A stretch of DNA of 64,000 nucleotides from Macrocystis pyrifera (GCA_031763025.1 JASSKH010000040.1:2307001-2371000), one strand, 5' to 3'; positions 30,518 to 44,432 are shown, counted from the first letter of the stretch. The notes: a model not told the origin generated them from the sequence alone. Made by a program: numbers and translations.

Positions 30518-32327
30518 GTGAGAGCGATGGCCGCCAAATTTCAAGCACTATTCTACATGTTTTGGTCAAACTTGGTTGTATAATACGTGTTCATAATAGG
30601 TAAACTATTATTAGTGTTAAATATCAGTACTTGGTTGTGTACACACTTGTATCATACACATGATACACCGGCGTCTGGTATGCTGCTTTGCGGCCCCAGT
30701 CGAACGGATAGCTGACTGTAGACACCTGTGACCAAAGATTTGTTCAGAGTGCGCTCGAGCGCCACATCTGTACTTGGCGAGCAGGACTGGAAATTGTAAA
30801 GGTAATAATGGCCCAAGTATATCATACCGGTACCGTTTATCGTAGCAGTTTGGTTGTTGGTATCAGCATGCTACCGGGAAGAGTAGTATGCGTTTGCTTG
30901 TATTTTTATGATGAAAGGCTACTACTATTATACAATCATTCTCCGCCGAAACACGTGCGACCCATCCATCACTCATCGCTCACACTGTGGATCTTGTGGA
31001 TGTTTAAACCCGTCGTCATCCAGCACCCAGCACGTACAACATCCTCATTGTCCGTGCTGCAGCTGATGTGTTGATTCTCTGTCCCTATTGGTAGAGATAT
31101 ACAAACTCTGTGGTCACAGTCAGTACTTGGTACGACACACAAAAGAAACACACCAGGTTCATCGAAAAAAACGCAGATTAGACAACGCAATATCATGCCA
31201 AACTATTGGATGCGGAGAGCACAACACAATACATTTATACACAGGCCAGCAAGCTAGACAGATGCTGGTACATTGAACGAGACAAAGAAAGGGAACAGGT
31301 TTAGAGCAGATACTGCTGCTGCAGGTCTTAGATCGACCTGGTAGGATGTTGTGAGACAGAGAGTATCGTGCTTGGCTCGTGTCGTACACCTTGGTATCTC
31401 CTGCCAGCCTGCCTTCCTTCCTTCCTTCCTTCCTTCCTTCCTCCACCTCTTCCTTCTTTTCGTAGCGCAACGGACGCATCCCCTATCCCCTATGCCAGAG
31501 CAGTCCGGGCTATGATACTACAGACAGCAGTAGTATATCATATCATGCTTCGTGTGGCCGATGCCATAATCGTCATTCGTTGGGTTTTACACGGTTTCCC
31601 TCTATACTACAATAGAGTTAACCAAGTCACCGAAGTAGGGTAAAAAAAAAACGGAAGCTGTCTCATGCGTGTGGTGCCAGGTGCTGCACAAGATCGGATG
31701 GCAGGCATGGGCAAGAGTAGGATGAGCACACGTAACAGCAGTCTACGATAGTACTCGTAGAATAGTATTTTATTGTGAACGAAACCATTAATAGAGGGCC
31801 GCCATGCGGTAGACTACTAATAATACTACAGTTATCAATATTACTCTGCTGCATGAGGTATGAGATACAGCACGTGGCTTCGCTCTGCAGCCATCAGCCT
31901 CTCAGCTACTATCGATAATGTATACCGATATATGGTAGATATTATTGCATTTACTTGCCACCCGACTATGTTTAGCATGAGTTTCATACAACGTTGATCA
32001 CTCATGAATATTCCCGGAAAGAAGAAAACCAAGGGAAGTCAAAACAAAGAGGAAGGAAACATACTGTATGCACAAATCTAGTCCCCTTCTGTACCTACTC
32101 CTGGTCAACCTGTGTGTCTAGAGTCTAGAGTACTCCAATTGCTGTCCTTGCTCCTTGCTTATCGTCACATGCTCCTCTCAGCTTCTGTTCTTCAATCCTA
32201 AGATGCGCCCATACTCCATCCCCACACCATCAGCGTGGGTCAGTTATCCCCCCCCCCGCCGGCTACTTCTCGCTTCCTGGCGATCCCTCAGCTGGAGCTT
32301 GAACCGCGACATCCTTCGCGAAATAAC
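30518..32327. other. No gene recognised downstream of the SNARE-like exons
   Basis: A CTTC tetranucleotide array lies at 31411-31442. A frame around 31090-31180 is interrupted by TAG in unit 1 where unit 2 reads GAG, so a further exon there is possible but unproven. The remainder holds only short ORFs. Confidence 0.4.
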
Positions 32328-34478
32328 GATCTGTGTTGTCACCGATATGATTTGTCGCAGTGTGCTCCTTCACCATCTCCTTCCTCGCCATCGACCCTCC
32401 ATCGCTCCCCCCCACGACGCTTGCAGTCAACTGGTCGATAAATATGCTACCCTCTACCCCTATTAATAGGCGCCCAAATATGCTCATAGTATAAAGTAGT
32501 GCTGCGCACAGAGCCACGCCCACCTCTTCGAACAAGCTACAGGTAAAGCCGCAGGTTAGATCTCGTTTACTGGACAATCAGTATTGGCAACTGCGGTCTG
32601 TGGGGGGGGAAAACGCAGATCAGACAATATTTTACCGGTTTTAGTGTGTTTCGGGGTTTCAATGTTAGGGCTGCAGGGTAAATAAAGGTTAACCCCCCCC
32701 CCCCCCCCCCCGCAAAAAATAAATGTAACGCTAAAAACCAGTTTGTGCATAGCCTCTTATGAAGGTGTTGCCTACTGAGCTTTAGAGGTAAACGATCGAT
32801 CGATTACCCAGCCCACGATAGGCCGTATAATATTCTCCCCCCCCTCTGAACGGTGCTCCGTCTCGAAAGGGATACGTGGGCAATGGTCGGATGACTGAGG
32901 CAAGCAACAAATGAGTACGCCCCCCCCCTGATATGAATACACCCCTACACCCCCCCCCCCCCAGGTCCCTCTAAACGGTGGGATCTTTGGGACGTAACGG
33001 TACTGTACATGGCCGCACGTGAACCTACCCGGTTCGTTTCAATGCTTGGGGAACCAGGGACCAGGGAGACATGTTTTTAGTGACACACGCGCAAGCTCGA
33101 AGTTAGATTCGAACCCGTGTCCTCGACGACGTTAAGTGTGAGGGAGTTATCTGCTGAGCTATAGGGGTAAAATAGCAATCGATTACCCAGCCCACAATAA
33201 GCCTACGTATAACACTTTAACCTGTGGAGGTATCCCACAGGCTCATGTCTTCAACTACGGTAGTTCCGCTCCATTCACGGGGACCACGCCATGTCAACGC
33301 GTTGGAAGCCGCCGCCGACAGAACGCCACTCGGTGACGTCATGCCGCGCTACGGCAGTAAACGGCAACGTGATCATGCTGTCGGTACTAATGTTTCCGCT
33401 TTTTCGAGAGTTAGCCGCGTGTATATTGCTGTTCGCTTTTTATACCTGGTACCTGCCTAGCATCACCTTCCTGGTGTGCCTACCTGCATCGTACTGCGAA
33501 GGTTCTAAACCCCTTCCCAACTCCAAAAATGATCGTGCTCTTAGGGCCCATCTTAACGGGGAACGCTACATTTCTTTATTTGGAAATGATTTTTTAATTT
33601 CCACGAATCTTAATTTGATTTCGAAAAAAAAAACGTGTTTGTATTCTATCGAGGAACGGCGTATTGATTGTCAAACAAGAAATAAATCGGAGTACCTTAG
33701 AAAAAACGCACCGCGTCACACAACGCCCAGCCGACAAACTGCGACGAGCGTCGACGAGAGCGAAGGCTTGCGTTGTCGCGTGCGCGGCGCCGCCAGCCTC
33801 TTTTTTTTTTGGTGGCGCAGGATAGGAACCCATCACTCTCAGGGTGTCTTGGGTGGGCGGAGGGAGCCCTCAAGCGCGTATATAGAGCATAAGCGCCGGC
33901 AAGCTTAACCCTTTTCCAACTCCAAAATAATGGTAGTCTAACATAGAGTGTGGTGTGCCCTTAATGGAGATGCAGTGGTAAAGGGGTTTATTTCGTGCTG
34001 GGGCATTATTATACTTCATACACTGCACCTAGCACAACGCCTGTCCATCAGCGAGGTCAAAAGGGAGAGGTACTGAAGAAAATGCACCTTAAGATTCGAC
34101 GCTGACCCGAAGCTCAAAGAAAGCTGACGCGAAGCCCGTACTATGTTTTCTTCAACTCTTCCTCCATTTTCTCCCCCGCTGGTCGACACCTACTGGCGTA
34201 TGTACTGCCTCGCGAGATAGTCCCGCGCCATCTTGAGTTTGCTGGCGGTCATGTAACGAAACAGATTGCCCTATGATAGTGTGGTAGTATCATACATAAT
34301 AATAGTACAGAGTACTGGCCCGCCAACGAGCAACACCTACACATACTACTACTATAATAGTACATACCCGAGCAAGGCTTGAACCTTTCTTGTGGCAACA
34401 ACCTGGTGCACAGGCTATCATATTATTAATACTATTATTATGACTATGATTGTTCATTTTTTTAATACGTATTATTAC

Positions 34479-34480
<2 letters not shown>
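32328..34480. other. Unit 2 counterpart of 1-2128; no gene recognised
   Basis: Same content as unit 1, with C runs of different length (32694-32711, 32950-32962). The minus-strand tRNA-like block is at 33094-33168. Confidence 0.5.
33094..33168 (-). repeat. tRNA-like sequence, unit 2 copy
   Basis: A box TAGCTCAGCAGA (last G of unit 1 now A) and B box GGTTCGAATC on the minus strand, same spacing as at 760-834. Loss of the A-box G supports decay. Confidence 0.45.
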
Positions 34481-34531
<51 letters not shown>

Positions 34532-34553
34532 TATTATTATTATTATTATTATG
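34481..34553 (+). repeat. (TTA)n microsatellite, unit 2
   Basis: About half the length of the unit 1 array at 2129-2267. The palindrome ATCAGGTATACCTGAT follows at 34567-34582. Confidence 0.95.
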
Positions 34554-34582
34554 TGCAAAAGCCAAAATCAGGTATACCTGAT

Positions 34583-35394
34583 CGGTTTGAGCCAAAATCA
34601 GGTACATTCTAAAACCAAGTAAAAAACGCGCGCCACGAGCGGTGTGATGTTCATGACAATTCGGTTAAAAAAGAATTCGCCTAAAGCATTAAGCGTGCCA
34701 CATGCCCTCCAAAATCTGAATTGTTTTGTTTTCTTCAGGGTGTATCATAGGTACCACGGGCTCCACTTGGACCTGCAGAGAGTCACTATTAGTATGCTGC
34801 GTTTGTTTCCCCACGGCGGGAGCGCCAAGAAGAGTATTTACTCTGGCGCCCCCCCCCCGTTGACAGCTTTAAAGCTTCCAGACCGTCCTCGCGGAACCGC
34901 CTGCTCGGCATGAAATTATCTTGCCGTACAAAACATGAGACCACCTCGACGCGGGGTGGTGCAGACGAAACGCCGAGTGTCCATGGTGCTGTAAAGACTG
35001 ATGTGAACATGGGAAACAACAGAGTACACAAAACAACTAACTGAAGCAAACCGCACACCCCAAAGGAGAAAAAGTGAAACCAGCGTACGCATGTGTGCAT
35101 GTATATACGTACTTTTACGTACGACGTACGAGTACAGAGTTTATACGTCAGTACAGAAGAATTTCAACCGAGGGAGGGCAGACGCATACGGAGAGAAAAC
35201 AGTGTACATATGGCCTCTCTGCTTGGTTCAATGTTGGCCAAAATCAGTTGAAAGCTAGACAGTAGTAGAAAAAATCAGGTGTACCTTGGCCTTTTCGTGC
35301 CAGAATCAGTTACAATGTCAGCTTGGCCAATAGCAGGGCTCCGGGTGTGTGTTTTCTACTTGAGTTCAGTATGTAACTGTTTTTGGCACGAAAG
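34583..35394. other. No gene recognised; empty SINE site
   Basis: Counterpart of 2298-3438 without the SINE-like insertion. The uninterrupted site is GGCCAATAGCAGGG near 35325-35338. Confidence 0.6.
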
Positions 35395-35420
35395 TGGCCA
35401 GGTATACCTGATTTTGGCAA

Positions 35421-35485
35421 AATATTATTATTATAATATATTATTATTAATATTATTATTATTATTATTAATATTATTATTACTA
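35421..35485 (+). repeat. (TTA)n microsatellite, unit 2, contracted
   Basis: Only about 65 bp against 220 bp in unit 1. It is preceded by the CAGGTATACCTG palindrome (35395-35419) and followed directly by the MITE. Confidence 0.95.
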
Positions 35486-35590
35486 TTACGGGGGACCATA
35501 GTAAATAGGACCTATGGTGCACACAAAAACCTATATACTTACCTTTTTTTCCTACCAAAATTTGGTCCCGTTAACTATGGACCCCCGTAA
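35486..35590. mobile_element. MITE, unit 2 copy of 3691-3797
   Basis: 105 bp with TA on both sides and ends TTACGGGGGACC and GACCCCCGTAA. Confidence 0.85.
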
Positions 35591-35969
35591 TATGATAATC
35601 ATTATTATTATTGTTATTACTAGAAAAAAATATGTACCTGCTATCACACTAAGTAGTAGCCGGGAAAATATCCATCGTGCGCACATACAAAAACGGAATA
35701 ACTGCACCCCCCCCGGCTCGGGAAAAAAATGCTCGGAATCAAACTTGTTTTCTTTCGGAGTGCGGTCGACTCGTAAAATTGTACGGTACTGTCGCGTTTC
35801 AAGGAAAAGTATCGCATCGTGTTTTCGTGTCCACCAAGGGTGTGCATGCTTTGAGGGTACCCCGGTATCCACCCGGGTATTGACAGTATCACCGCTCCTC
35901 TTGTACTGTATCAGACACCAATACCCACACGTTCCTATGATAAAGGCCGGGGTATACTGTACCCTGCTG

Positions 35970-36249
35970 TGTTGTGGTACTGCTTTGAAGGAGGCTGAAA
36001 GCCCGGTAATTACCTGGGTTCAGGTGTTGGGACCGATTTGTAGTACTTGGGAGGCGTATCTTGAACGGAAAACCAGGGGTTTTCCCAGCGAGGCAGGAGC
36101 CTTGCCCTCAGTCTCCACGTGCACGAAAAGAATGAAGCTGCTCTTCTTCTATCTCTTAAGCAAACAACACAAGTGAGTCCCAACGAGTACCTGCTTAATA
36201 GGCAAACCTGTCAAAGGATATGAAGTGCCGCTGACCTTTGATCTTAACG
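35970..36249 (+). mobile_element. LTR fragment, unit 2
   Basis: Copy of 4177-4456 with the same TG start and ACG end, followed by AGTGATGCCGAC. Confidence 0.6.
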
Positions 36250-39058
36250 AGTGATGCCGACTATTTTAATAGTGGGTATTCTGAGTGCTTCATTCCGAAA
36301 TATGTGCGCGGGTAGTTGTGTACGTTGCGCTGGTGCAACCGCTAGGTATCGGAAAATACCACGAGGCCGAGGTGTAACTATACTCGGTACGTATGACACC
36401 TATGAGAGGCGTCCTTGTGGTTACAGGCTAGATTTTAGAAATACGTAAGCTTGTTGTGATGTACCGCGCCAGGTACAATCTTATCGTTGAGAAGTATCTG
36501 CACTCACTTGATGACGAAAACCTCCTATCCGGGTGGGCAAGCTGGGCGCCTTTTGTACAACGCCTAGACAATTCACCCATCGGTATAGCTTTACTCACCT
36601 TGGAGGTCTAAAGAAAAATAATCTGCAGTTGAAAAGCTCCTTTGTTGAGCCTGTAGTGTACGCGCCAGTTTTGAAACCTTACATGCAAGTGTGTTTAGCA
36701 GGGGACACCTTTAATACTAGGGCTGTGGGTCGGTAGCATTTCACGACTAATAACTCCTGTAGTCGCACTATTTATAGTCGTGCCAGACGATTTGCCGACT
36801 ACAGTCAGGCGGGCACAAAAAAAAAAAAACGGCAGCGGTGCCCGCTGCAGGCGCCTCTGGAGGGCCCGCCGAATACGAAAATTACGCTATTTGGCTTCAT
36901 TTGACACAAAAGCATGGCCTAGATTCACGTACGTTTCCAAACAAAAAATAACAAAAGAAGTTCAGTTTACACACGAAAAGTATTACAAAATGAGCAGCAC
37001 AATAGATGTACCAGGCAGTTCCACCCCAGACTATAGGACCCCGTGACAGCTGTTGTTTCAGTCGCACTATTACCTGCCGGGGATACGATCATAACAGCGA
37101 AGTCATGACGAAGCGAGCGGAGCATACATTATCCCCAGAAGAAAGGGTCTTGAACCCCTCCGTGATGTTGATATTTTTTCAGTGTTTCTCTCAACTTTGC
37201 GCGAAACGTCCGCATCGATGACGACGGCAAGTCCTAAATCATCTATCATTCAATATCATACGTGAAACAAAGCGTTTTCGCAAAAAAACAGAGACATATC
37301 ATATTAAGTGAGGAAGCTGCTCGATGGACTCACAACTACAGCAGCACGGCATAGACTCAGGCGCTTGATTCGTCGGACGCCAGCCCTAGCAGACTGCCCC
37401 CACTTTCCTTGTTCACTCCCTACTGTAGTCGAAAAAAAAGACGCCATCATCCAATGCGTTGTTTTCAAATGGTGTACCGGTTGGTAACGTTGGTATCGAG
37501 AGAGATGGCCTATTCCGCCATAGGTGCGTGTGTGTGCGTATGGATCTCCCGCCGCGCGCTGCAGTACCGCAGGGAAAAATCTGTATCCCGCATGAAAAAA
37601 CGCCTTCCTACAGTTAAGGAAACCCAACAAGTCGGAAAGTCGGCACGTCGGTTTCACGACTATTAGTCCGACTAGAAACTAGTCGATGACTTAAGTCGTG
37701 CCGACTCACAGTCCTAATTAACACTATACTCTGGGGGTATAGTATTAATAGTATACTCTGGGGTGACCGGGTACCAAGCGTGATTTGTTTGGTCACAATA
37801 CTCGGGTAGGTACCCGGGTATACTGTGCCCCACGAAACACCCTTAAAATATTTCTAAACGTGCTCTTGACTTGGAACGTTTCAAAGGTGTGTTCGGTAGG
37901 CTAGGTGCTTTGAGGTATTTTGAGGTATCCACCTACCCGGGTATAACCCACTACATAACGGGTGAAAAATACTGATTCTACAGCAGTGTCCCAGTACTAT
38001 ACCCGTCGTAATAGTACGCATTACGTGTGATATTTTGGATAATGCACTCGGGTAATCGGATGGCCTTTTTACAGCGTCAACTACAGGTTTTTACCCTTGT
38101 TGCTATAAGGGTCAAACGGGAGCAAACTTAACAAAGGGTACACCTTACCTACAATCACATAAGGACAGCCCTCCGATATCACCCCCGTCTCCCTAGTACC
38201 CAATACGTGAGTTTTTTATAATATAGCCGGATGTGTAGTCAGGTAACTTTAGCATCGACCCCAATGCCATGCTCGCGAAAATACTGTTCCTACCATACTA
38301 CACACCCTTGAAACGCTTTTATCTCTGTGCCGGGTCTACACACGAATTTATTGTCAACAGTGAAACACGCCACCGGATGATGACTGTGCCCTTCGAGACG
38401 TTGTTGTGTGTACAGCATGTGTCTATGTGCTCCTGGCACCTGGTATGTGTGACTAAAGGGTGATTTATTTTTCAGTTCGTTGTCCTCGTATTTAAAAAAT
38501 TACGAGACGAACGCAAAAGGTAGGAATTGTGGGCCACGGACCATACGTACCAATCGACCCGTGCCTGACGAGAATAACTAACCGGCTTTGGATGGTGTAT
38601 GTATTGGATGGGGTTTGACAGAAATCGCGAATTGAATAAAGCGCGGTGATTCTGAAACGCATAAAAAGTCCTCTCCTCCTATCCTTCCATCGCCCATCCG
38701 CTGTAGCATACGTCTGTTGTACCATGCCTGGTATGAAATGTCACATGATAGAATATGATGTATATATGACACTAGTACGTATATATATACTTAGGTGTCC
38801 CTTCCAGAGCTATGGGCTCCTGTCATAGCCCATATTTATAATTTCGGGGGGAGGGGGGGGGGGTGGTATCCCCAACGATGGTGCGCATACCTACAGGTGC
38901 CCTCTGCGCCACATCGAAACAGAACAACACCCAACGAATAGAAACGGCACCCACCACTCTACGACACCCCCCGCTTGACAGTTACCGCTCACTATCCCTT
39001 GCCCGCGTGTCTGTACACCTGGTACCTCCTTCCTGACGTGTCTATCTATCTATCGTAG
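36250..39058. other. No gene recognised
   Basis: Counterpart of 4457-7284. Carries the foldback hairpin at 37638-37706. Confidence 0.4.
37638..37706. repeat. Nested palindrome, unit 2
   Basis: Same outer stem (AGTCGGCACG / CGTGCCGACT) and AAA-capped inner stem as 5856-5928, four bases shorter. One inner pair is changed (CTAGTCGA). Confidence 0.6.
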
Positions 39059-39082
39059 GAACTGACCACCAGGAAGGTCAAG

Positions 39083-41163
39083 ATGGTGCTGGACTTCCTC
39101 ACCCAGCGGCTCTCCACAAGCGAGGAGGAAAGGCTGAGCGAAAGGCAGAAGCAGCGCAAGCTTTGCGCCATGCTTGACACAGAACGACGGGCGCACAAAC
39201 AAACGATAAAGGCCGAGGTTAGGGATCACGCTCTGACGGTGAAGGCCTTCTCGGCGCGTAACACCGAGCTGGACTGCGAAAAAAAGGCACTGGCACTAAA
39301 GGTGAAGGCCTTCTCCGCGCGAAACGCCGAGGTTCGCCAGCAGCTCAAGAGAGTCGAGGCCGGCAAGCTGCAGCTTACCTTGCAGAACGAGCGCCTTTTG
39401 GGTGGCAACGCAGAGCTCAGCGAGAAGAACCGTCGGCTGCAGGCGGAAGTGGCTCGTCTAGGAGAAGCATTGGCTGCCACCACCACCCTTGGCGCCTCCG
39501 CACCGGCAGAGTTTGATTTTGTCGGGATAGCGACGCGCACCCTTTCCCCAGCCCGTGCCCTGACGGCGACACCCGCTAGGGGCTTGGTCGGGTCAGCGGT
39601 GAGCCGCTTCGAGGCGTCTCCGCCCCCCCCCATCGCCACCCCCATCAAGGGCAAGGCGACCCCGCCCCCCCCCATCGCCACCCCCATCAAGGGCAAGGCG
39701 ACCCCGCCCCCTCCCGCCATCACCTCCATCAAGGGCAAGGCGACCCCGCCCCCCCCCCCATCGCCACCTCCACCAAGGGCAAGGCGACCCCGCCCACTCC
39801 CGCCTCCACCCCCACCAAGGTCAAGGCGACCCCGCCCTCTCCCGCCATGACCCCCATCAAGGGCAAAACGACCCCACCCACTCCCGCCATCACCTCCACC
39901 AAGGGCAAGAGGACTCCGCCCCCTCTCGCCGTCAGCTCCATCAAGGGAAAAGCGACCCCGCCCTCTCCCGCTATCACCTCCATCAAGGGCAAGGCGACCC
40001 CGCCCCCTCCAGCCGCCACCCCCACCAAGCGCAAGGCGACCCCGCCCACTCCCGCCTCCACCTCCACCAAGGGCAAGGCGACCCCGCCCACTCATGCCAT
40101 CACCTCAATCAAGGGCAAGGCGACCCCGCCCCCTCCCGCCATCACCTCCATCAAGGGCAAGGCGACCCCGCTTTCTTCCGGTATCACCCCCATCAAGGGA
40201 AAAGCGACTCCGTCCCCTCCCGCCGCCACCCCCACCAAGGGCAAGGCGACCCCGCCTCCTCCCGCCGCCACCCCCACCAAGGGCAAGACGGTAACTTCCG
40301 CCGCGGCGGTGACGCCTTCCGGCGCTTGGCAGACACCGTCCAAGGCCTGGAAGAAGATCATGGCCACCGACGAGAACCAGGTAAAGGCGTTTCCGCTCCC
40401 TCAAGCCGCCACTCCCACCAAGGGCAAGGCGGCGGACGAAACGCCGCGGCACTCCACCCGCCGCCCTCCTCTTGGGGCCATCAGCCTCAACTCTGGAGGG
40501 AAGCAAGCAGCAGGGGGACCGACGACTTCGCTTGCCGCGCAGCTGATGACCAAGGCCACGGGAAAGTGCACCAACCACATCGCCGAGGGAGTGCCGCCGC
40601 TTCCCGCGGGGGTAGTGGCCGGTACTGTGGAAAAGCGTGGTTCGACGGTGGTTACTGAGTCCGCCGTAGAGCACACCGCCTCCATGACCGAGGAAATGCC
40701 ATCGATCGACTCGCCGTTAGTGACCGGCACTGTGGTACAGCGCACCTCGGTCGAGAAGGGGCCTGCCATCAAGCTCGGCCGGGGCGGTGCCCCCAACACC
40801 GAGGTTGTCAAGGCGTGCAAGTCCGGCATCGGCAGGGCCAAGGTGGGGGCTGCGCCGTCGGGGAGAGTGCTGCGGTCGGCGACGAGGTCTGTCGACAAGG
40901 GGCCTGACATCAAGGTTGGCCGGGGTGGTGCCCCCAGCAGCCGGGTTGTCGTCAAGGCCCGCGAGTCCGGCAACGGCGGAGGCAAGGTTGGGGCTGCACC
41001 GTCAGGGCGAGTGCTCAGGTCTGCATCTAGGGCTACTGCTGCGGGGGTGGCGAAGAAGAAGAACGCGGCAGCCATCCCGCCGGGAGCCTCGCGCGCAGTA
41101 TCCGTCGGTGCCGTCCCTTCAGCCGCATCCGCCAGATCGACCAGGTCTTCCACCCGTCGGTAA
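39083..41163 (+). CDS. Coiled-coil KP-repeat protein, unit 2 copy (frame broken)
   Basis: Same ATG context and same N-terminal coiled coil as 7309-9559, with Ser for Thr at residue 12 and Glu for Ala at residue 66. About 16 repeats instead of 20 (39620-40287). A C run of 11 near 39749-39759 shifts the frame, so the 5' frame stops at 39850 while the C-terminal frame is open from before 39847 to 41163. The basic C-terminus with its two GRVLRSA(T/S)R repeats is intact. Different C runs are shifted in the two units, so the breaks arose independently or are read errors. Confidence 0.65.
39620..40287 (+). repeat. 42-bp coding minisatellite, ~16 units
   Basis: Four units fewer than unit 1, mostly missing from the near-identical 5' end of the array. 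Confidence 0.9.
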
Positions 41164-41816
41164 GCAGTATTAACAGGAGATACTACTATTAATAATAGGT
41201 AGAAAGATGCTGAGTTTGGCTGGTGTAGGTGAGCGGTGGGGGGGGGGAGGTATATAGCCGTGCAGTACCGTCATTTCTGGAGATGGTTTTAACTTTCGAG
41301 TGATCGACCTTGAAGCTCATGTTGCACCTTGTCGGATGGTGGCAAAAATAGCAATAGGAGGGTGTTTGCGGATGATTTTGTTGGGTCGGGTTTATAAATA
41401 GTAGTCTGTTTCCTATTTAATAACAATCCCAGCAAACGAAACATTGAGTGCTGTGGGGAAAAGCGACCAAAATGACGTTTTCAACCCCAAGTAAGTATTG
41501 TTGGGTTGGGTAACTCTGTGGGTCGGTTAGCAAATGGAGCAACTTCGGATTCACCTGTTTAACTAATCAGCTCCTCAGGTTGGTCGGTTTCAAATATGAT
41601 ATTGTGACCCATCCAAATGGGGAAATCGCCAAGACTCTAATAGTAAATATATGTACGTTATTGTTGTTAATATCTCAGGGAATATTTATGGTTGATCAAC
41701 GTTGAAGCACATTGTCGGATCGCAGACATATCAACATTAAGAACAATACAAAAAATGAACAAATAATAGTAACAATAATGATAGTATTTATAAGAATGAA
41801 TAGTGCGGGTATACTA
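41164..41816. other. No gene recognised
   Basis: Counterpart of 9560-10209, including both copies of the TTGTCGGAT word. Confidence 0.4.
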
Positions 41817-41921
41817 TTACGGGGAATCATAGTTAATAGGACCTAGGGTATACATAAAAACCTATACATTGACCTATTTTTACGAACAATATTTGGTCCT
41901 ATTTACTAAGGTCCTCCGCAA
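41817..41921. mobile_element. MITE, unit 2 copy of 10210-10314
   Basis: 105 bp between TA dinucleotides. Left end TTACGGGGAATCATAG, diverged right end CCTCCGCAA. Confidence 0.8.
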
Positions 41922-41994
41922 TAGGTACATCAACCATACAACAATACTGGTACACGACACGCCTACGTATAATATTTATAGTGCAGATACTTAC

Positions 41995-42218
41995 CGAATA
42001 TTCCACCCCGATGCTTGACGCTTCGTTTTGGTCGTCCCCATGCTATGTTTTGATACTGTATGCACCTCTTCTCCAGGTCGACTCAGAAGGCTACCACCGC
42101 CACCGGACGCGGCGCCAGCAGCAGGGGGAAGTTCATGAGCTTCTGAAGAAGTGAATCCTAGGATACCTTGGTTTTCCGTGCTTGGAGTGTTCCAAAGCAT
42201 TCCAGGAGTGGTGCATTG
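41995..42218 (-). CDS. Probable minus-strand exon, unit 2 copy
   Basis: Same 224-base length, acceptor (CTTATCACAG) and donor (GTAAGTAT) as 10388-10611, with two residue-changing substitutions. Product unknown. Confidence 0.45.
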
Positions 42219-42331
42219 CTGTGATAAGTTCTCTCGAATGCCCCTCTTGTACTATGTTCGTGGTTGTGATTTCGCTTCACTTTTAGTTTCTGAGTCTTCT
42301 TTCATTGTTTTTCTTTTTAGCTTTTGTCTTC

Positions 42332-42555
42332 CTTTGCCGAAAGCGCGAGGGCGCAAGTTAGCAAAATTTGATGGAACTGGACGTGCAGTGGGAACACCGG
42401 GCCCTATGCGCGGTAAAAACGGAGGCAAATGCCGGGGGGAAGAAGGAAAAAAAACACCTGTGCCCATCACGGCTTGTCCAGAAGGCCTTCGACGGTTAAA
42501 CATCTTACGAGTTGAGCTGGAAAGTACAAGTGATGATAAAAAGAAAGATAAAAAT
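42332..42555 (+). mobile_element. SINE body, unit 2 copy
   Basis: Counterpart of 10725-10945 with a few A-run length changes. No tRNA-like head. Confidence 0.65.
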
Positions 42556-42685
42556 GTATTGTGGTGGAGGCTTTCGATCGGTGGGTTGTCGGCCACTCGA
42601 GAGTTGGCGAGCGTGTTGGCGCTTTTGGCGGCATACGAAGTACGTCTACTGTGACCCACTCGTGCCGTCGAATAGTTCACACCTC

Positions 42686-42911
42686 GCGCAGATCATCTAC
42701 AGATCATTCCCACTTGATGATCTAGATCTTTCAGAGGGAAGATAGACAGATCCATTCCTGATCTGTATGATCTAGCTCATGTTGCCGCGTGGGAGTCGTA
42801 CAACCAGCATGGTCTAGGACAGGTTTCCTAGGTTGGATCTATGTTGTACAGATCGTGTACGACATTCCATAACGGCAGGCTAGGATCTAGATGATCTATC
42901 TGATCTGATCT
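42686..42911 (+). repeat. Left inverted arm, unit 2
   Basis: Copy of 11075-11300. Its inverted partner is 46317-46597. Confidence 0.6.
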
Positions 42912-43118
42912 GATCTGTCTCCGATGTGCGGAATCATGGCTCGTTGATCGATGGTTGTTGTGTCAACTGGCCTTCGGTATGACTTCAAGTTTTATGAGGG
43001 GGGGGGGGGGGGTAGACTTAGGTCATGGTCCTGCAAAGTCGTGCGTGTACGATGGAGACGGGGAAGTGTTTCGTACTGGCGGTGGGGTTTGTTGGGGTCT
43101 GTTTGGGCGGGGTTGCAT

Positions 43119-43869
43119 ATTGCCATGATAGCTTGCATTGACGCCTGTCGTCATCTGTGTTTGAAGAAGGTTTTGTGTCACAGTAGGATGCTCCCAGGTA
43201 CGTGTAGCTGCAAGGCGAGGTTCCTCTAGAGGTGTCTCTACTCTTGCGACAATGCAGCGCGATCGCCAATGTGGGCTGGAATGATTCATGCTCGTGGGGA
43301 AAAAGGAGGGTTGGGGGGAGGGCTTGGCGGCAAGAGGATGTTTAGTAGCTTTTATGTTTACCCGCCCGCCGGAGGATGAAACAAAACTATAAAAAGTTTG
43401 TGAGAGTTTCTTAGGATCTGTATCGATGGGGGGGCTAATTTTTTCGATGGCTTGCATTGACCTGTACTTCGAAGGCGAGGCAATTCCTCTTGAGGTGCTC
43501 TGCTCTGCGATAGCAGCGCGATCACCGTGCAGTTTGGGGGGATCGTGTTCCTGGTTCAAAAAGATCGGGGGATGGACGAGGGGGCAAGGAGATGTGTCGT
43601 AGTAGTACAGTAGTAGCTTTGTGTTTACCAGTCCACCGGAATATTATACAATACCTGGTATAAAAAAAAATAGCGAGTTTCTTGGGATCTGTACTGTTGG
43701 GGTCGCTACTGCGATTGTCTTCATGGCTAGGAGTGGTCTGTACTTGGAAGGCGAGGCAATTCCTCTACAGGTGGTCTGCACTTGCGATAGCAACGCGGTC
43801 ACGGTGGAATGATCCGTGTTCCTGGTGCAAAAAGGTTGGAGGATGGGCGGTAAGGGGGCAAGCGTAAAT
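43119..43869 (+). repeat. ~250-bp tandem repeat, unit 2
   Basis: Same three diverged copies as 11510-12260. Confidence 0.6.
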
Positions 43870-44386
43870 GGTAATGACAGTTGAGTCGCTGATCGTCCCC
43901 AAAATAGCCGTACATGGAGCGCACATGCACTTTATTTTTAGTAGGAAAGGTTGGCGGGATGGAGTTGCTGGGAACTGATGCCTTTTGTTTTATGATATGA
44001 CCAGTGATGTAGTGTTGTATAGTGCTGTATTACGATGGGGCGACGACGGCTTTAGAAGTCGGTCAGTTTATCACAAACGTCTGCGACTTGCTGAACCTAT
44101 TGATAGTTAATGCTTTGATGCTGATGACTATCACTCTCTGTCTGCAAATTTAAGAGCCTTTTTGGGTTTGTTAACACGAACACCAAAACGGTCTTTCTTT
44201 TCGGATAGTAGTCGTGAATAGGGTACGGCTTGTCCGGTCGACGATGTACTTTGCAAAAGCGATTGGCGTTGTGCTTGGGGGCTACAACGTCAGGGGGTAG
44301 GTCCGTCCATGATTGTTTTTGTTGCGCACACGTTGGGTGCCGTGCGTCCTGGTTCACTAGAGTTGTCTTGGTTAGGGCGGGGGTCG

Positions 44387-44432
44387 GGAAGGTAGTCATG
44401 GTTTGTTGGTTTCCAAACTATGAATACCTTCC
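44387..44432. other. Hairpin, copy a, unit 2
   Basis: Stem and TTGGTTTC loop as at 12778-12823. Confidence 0.6.
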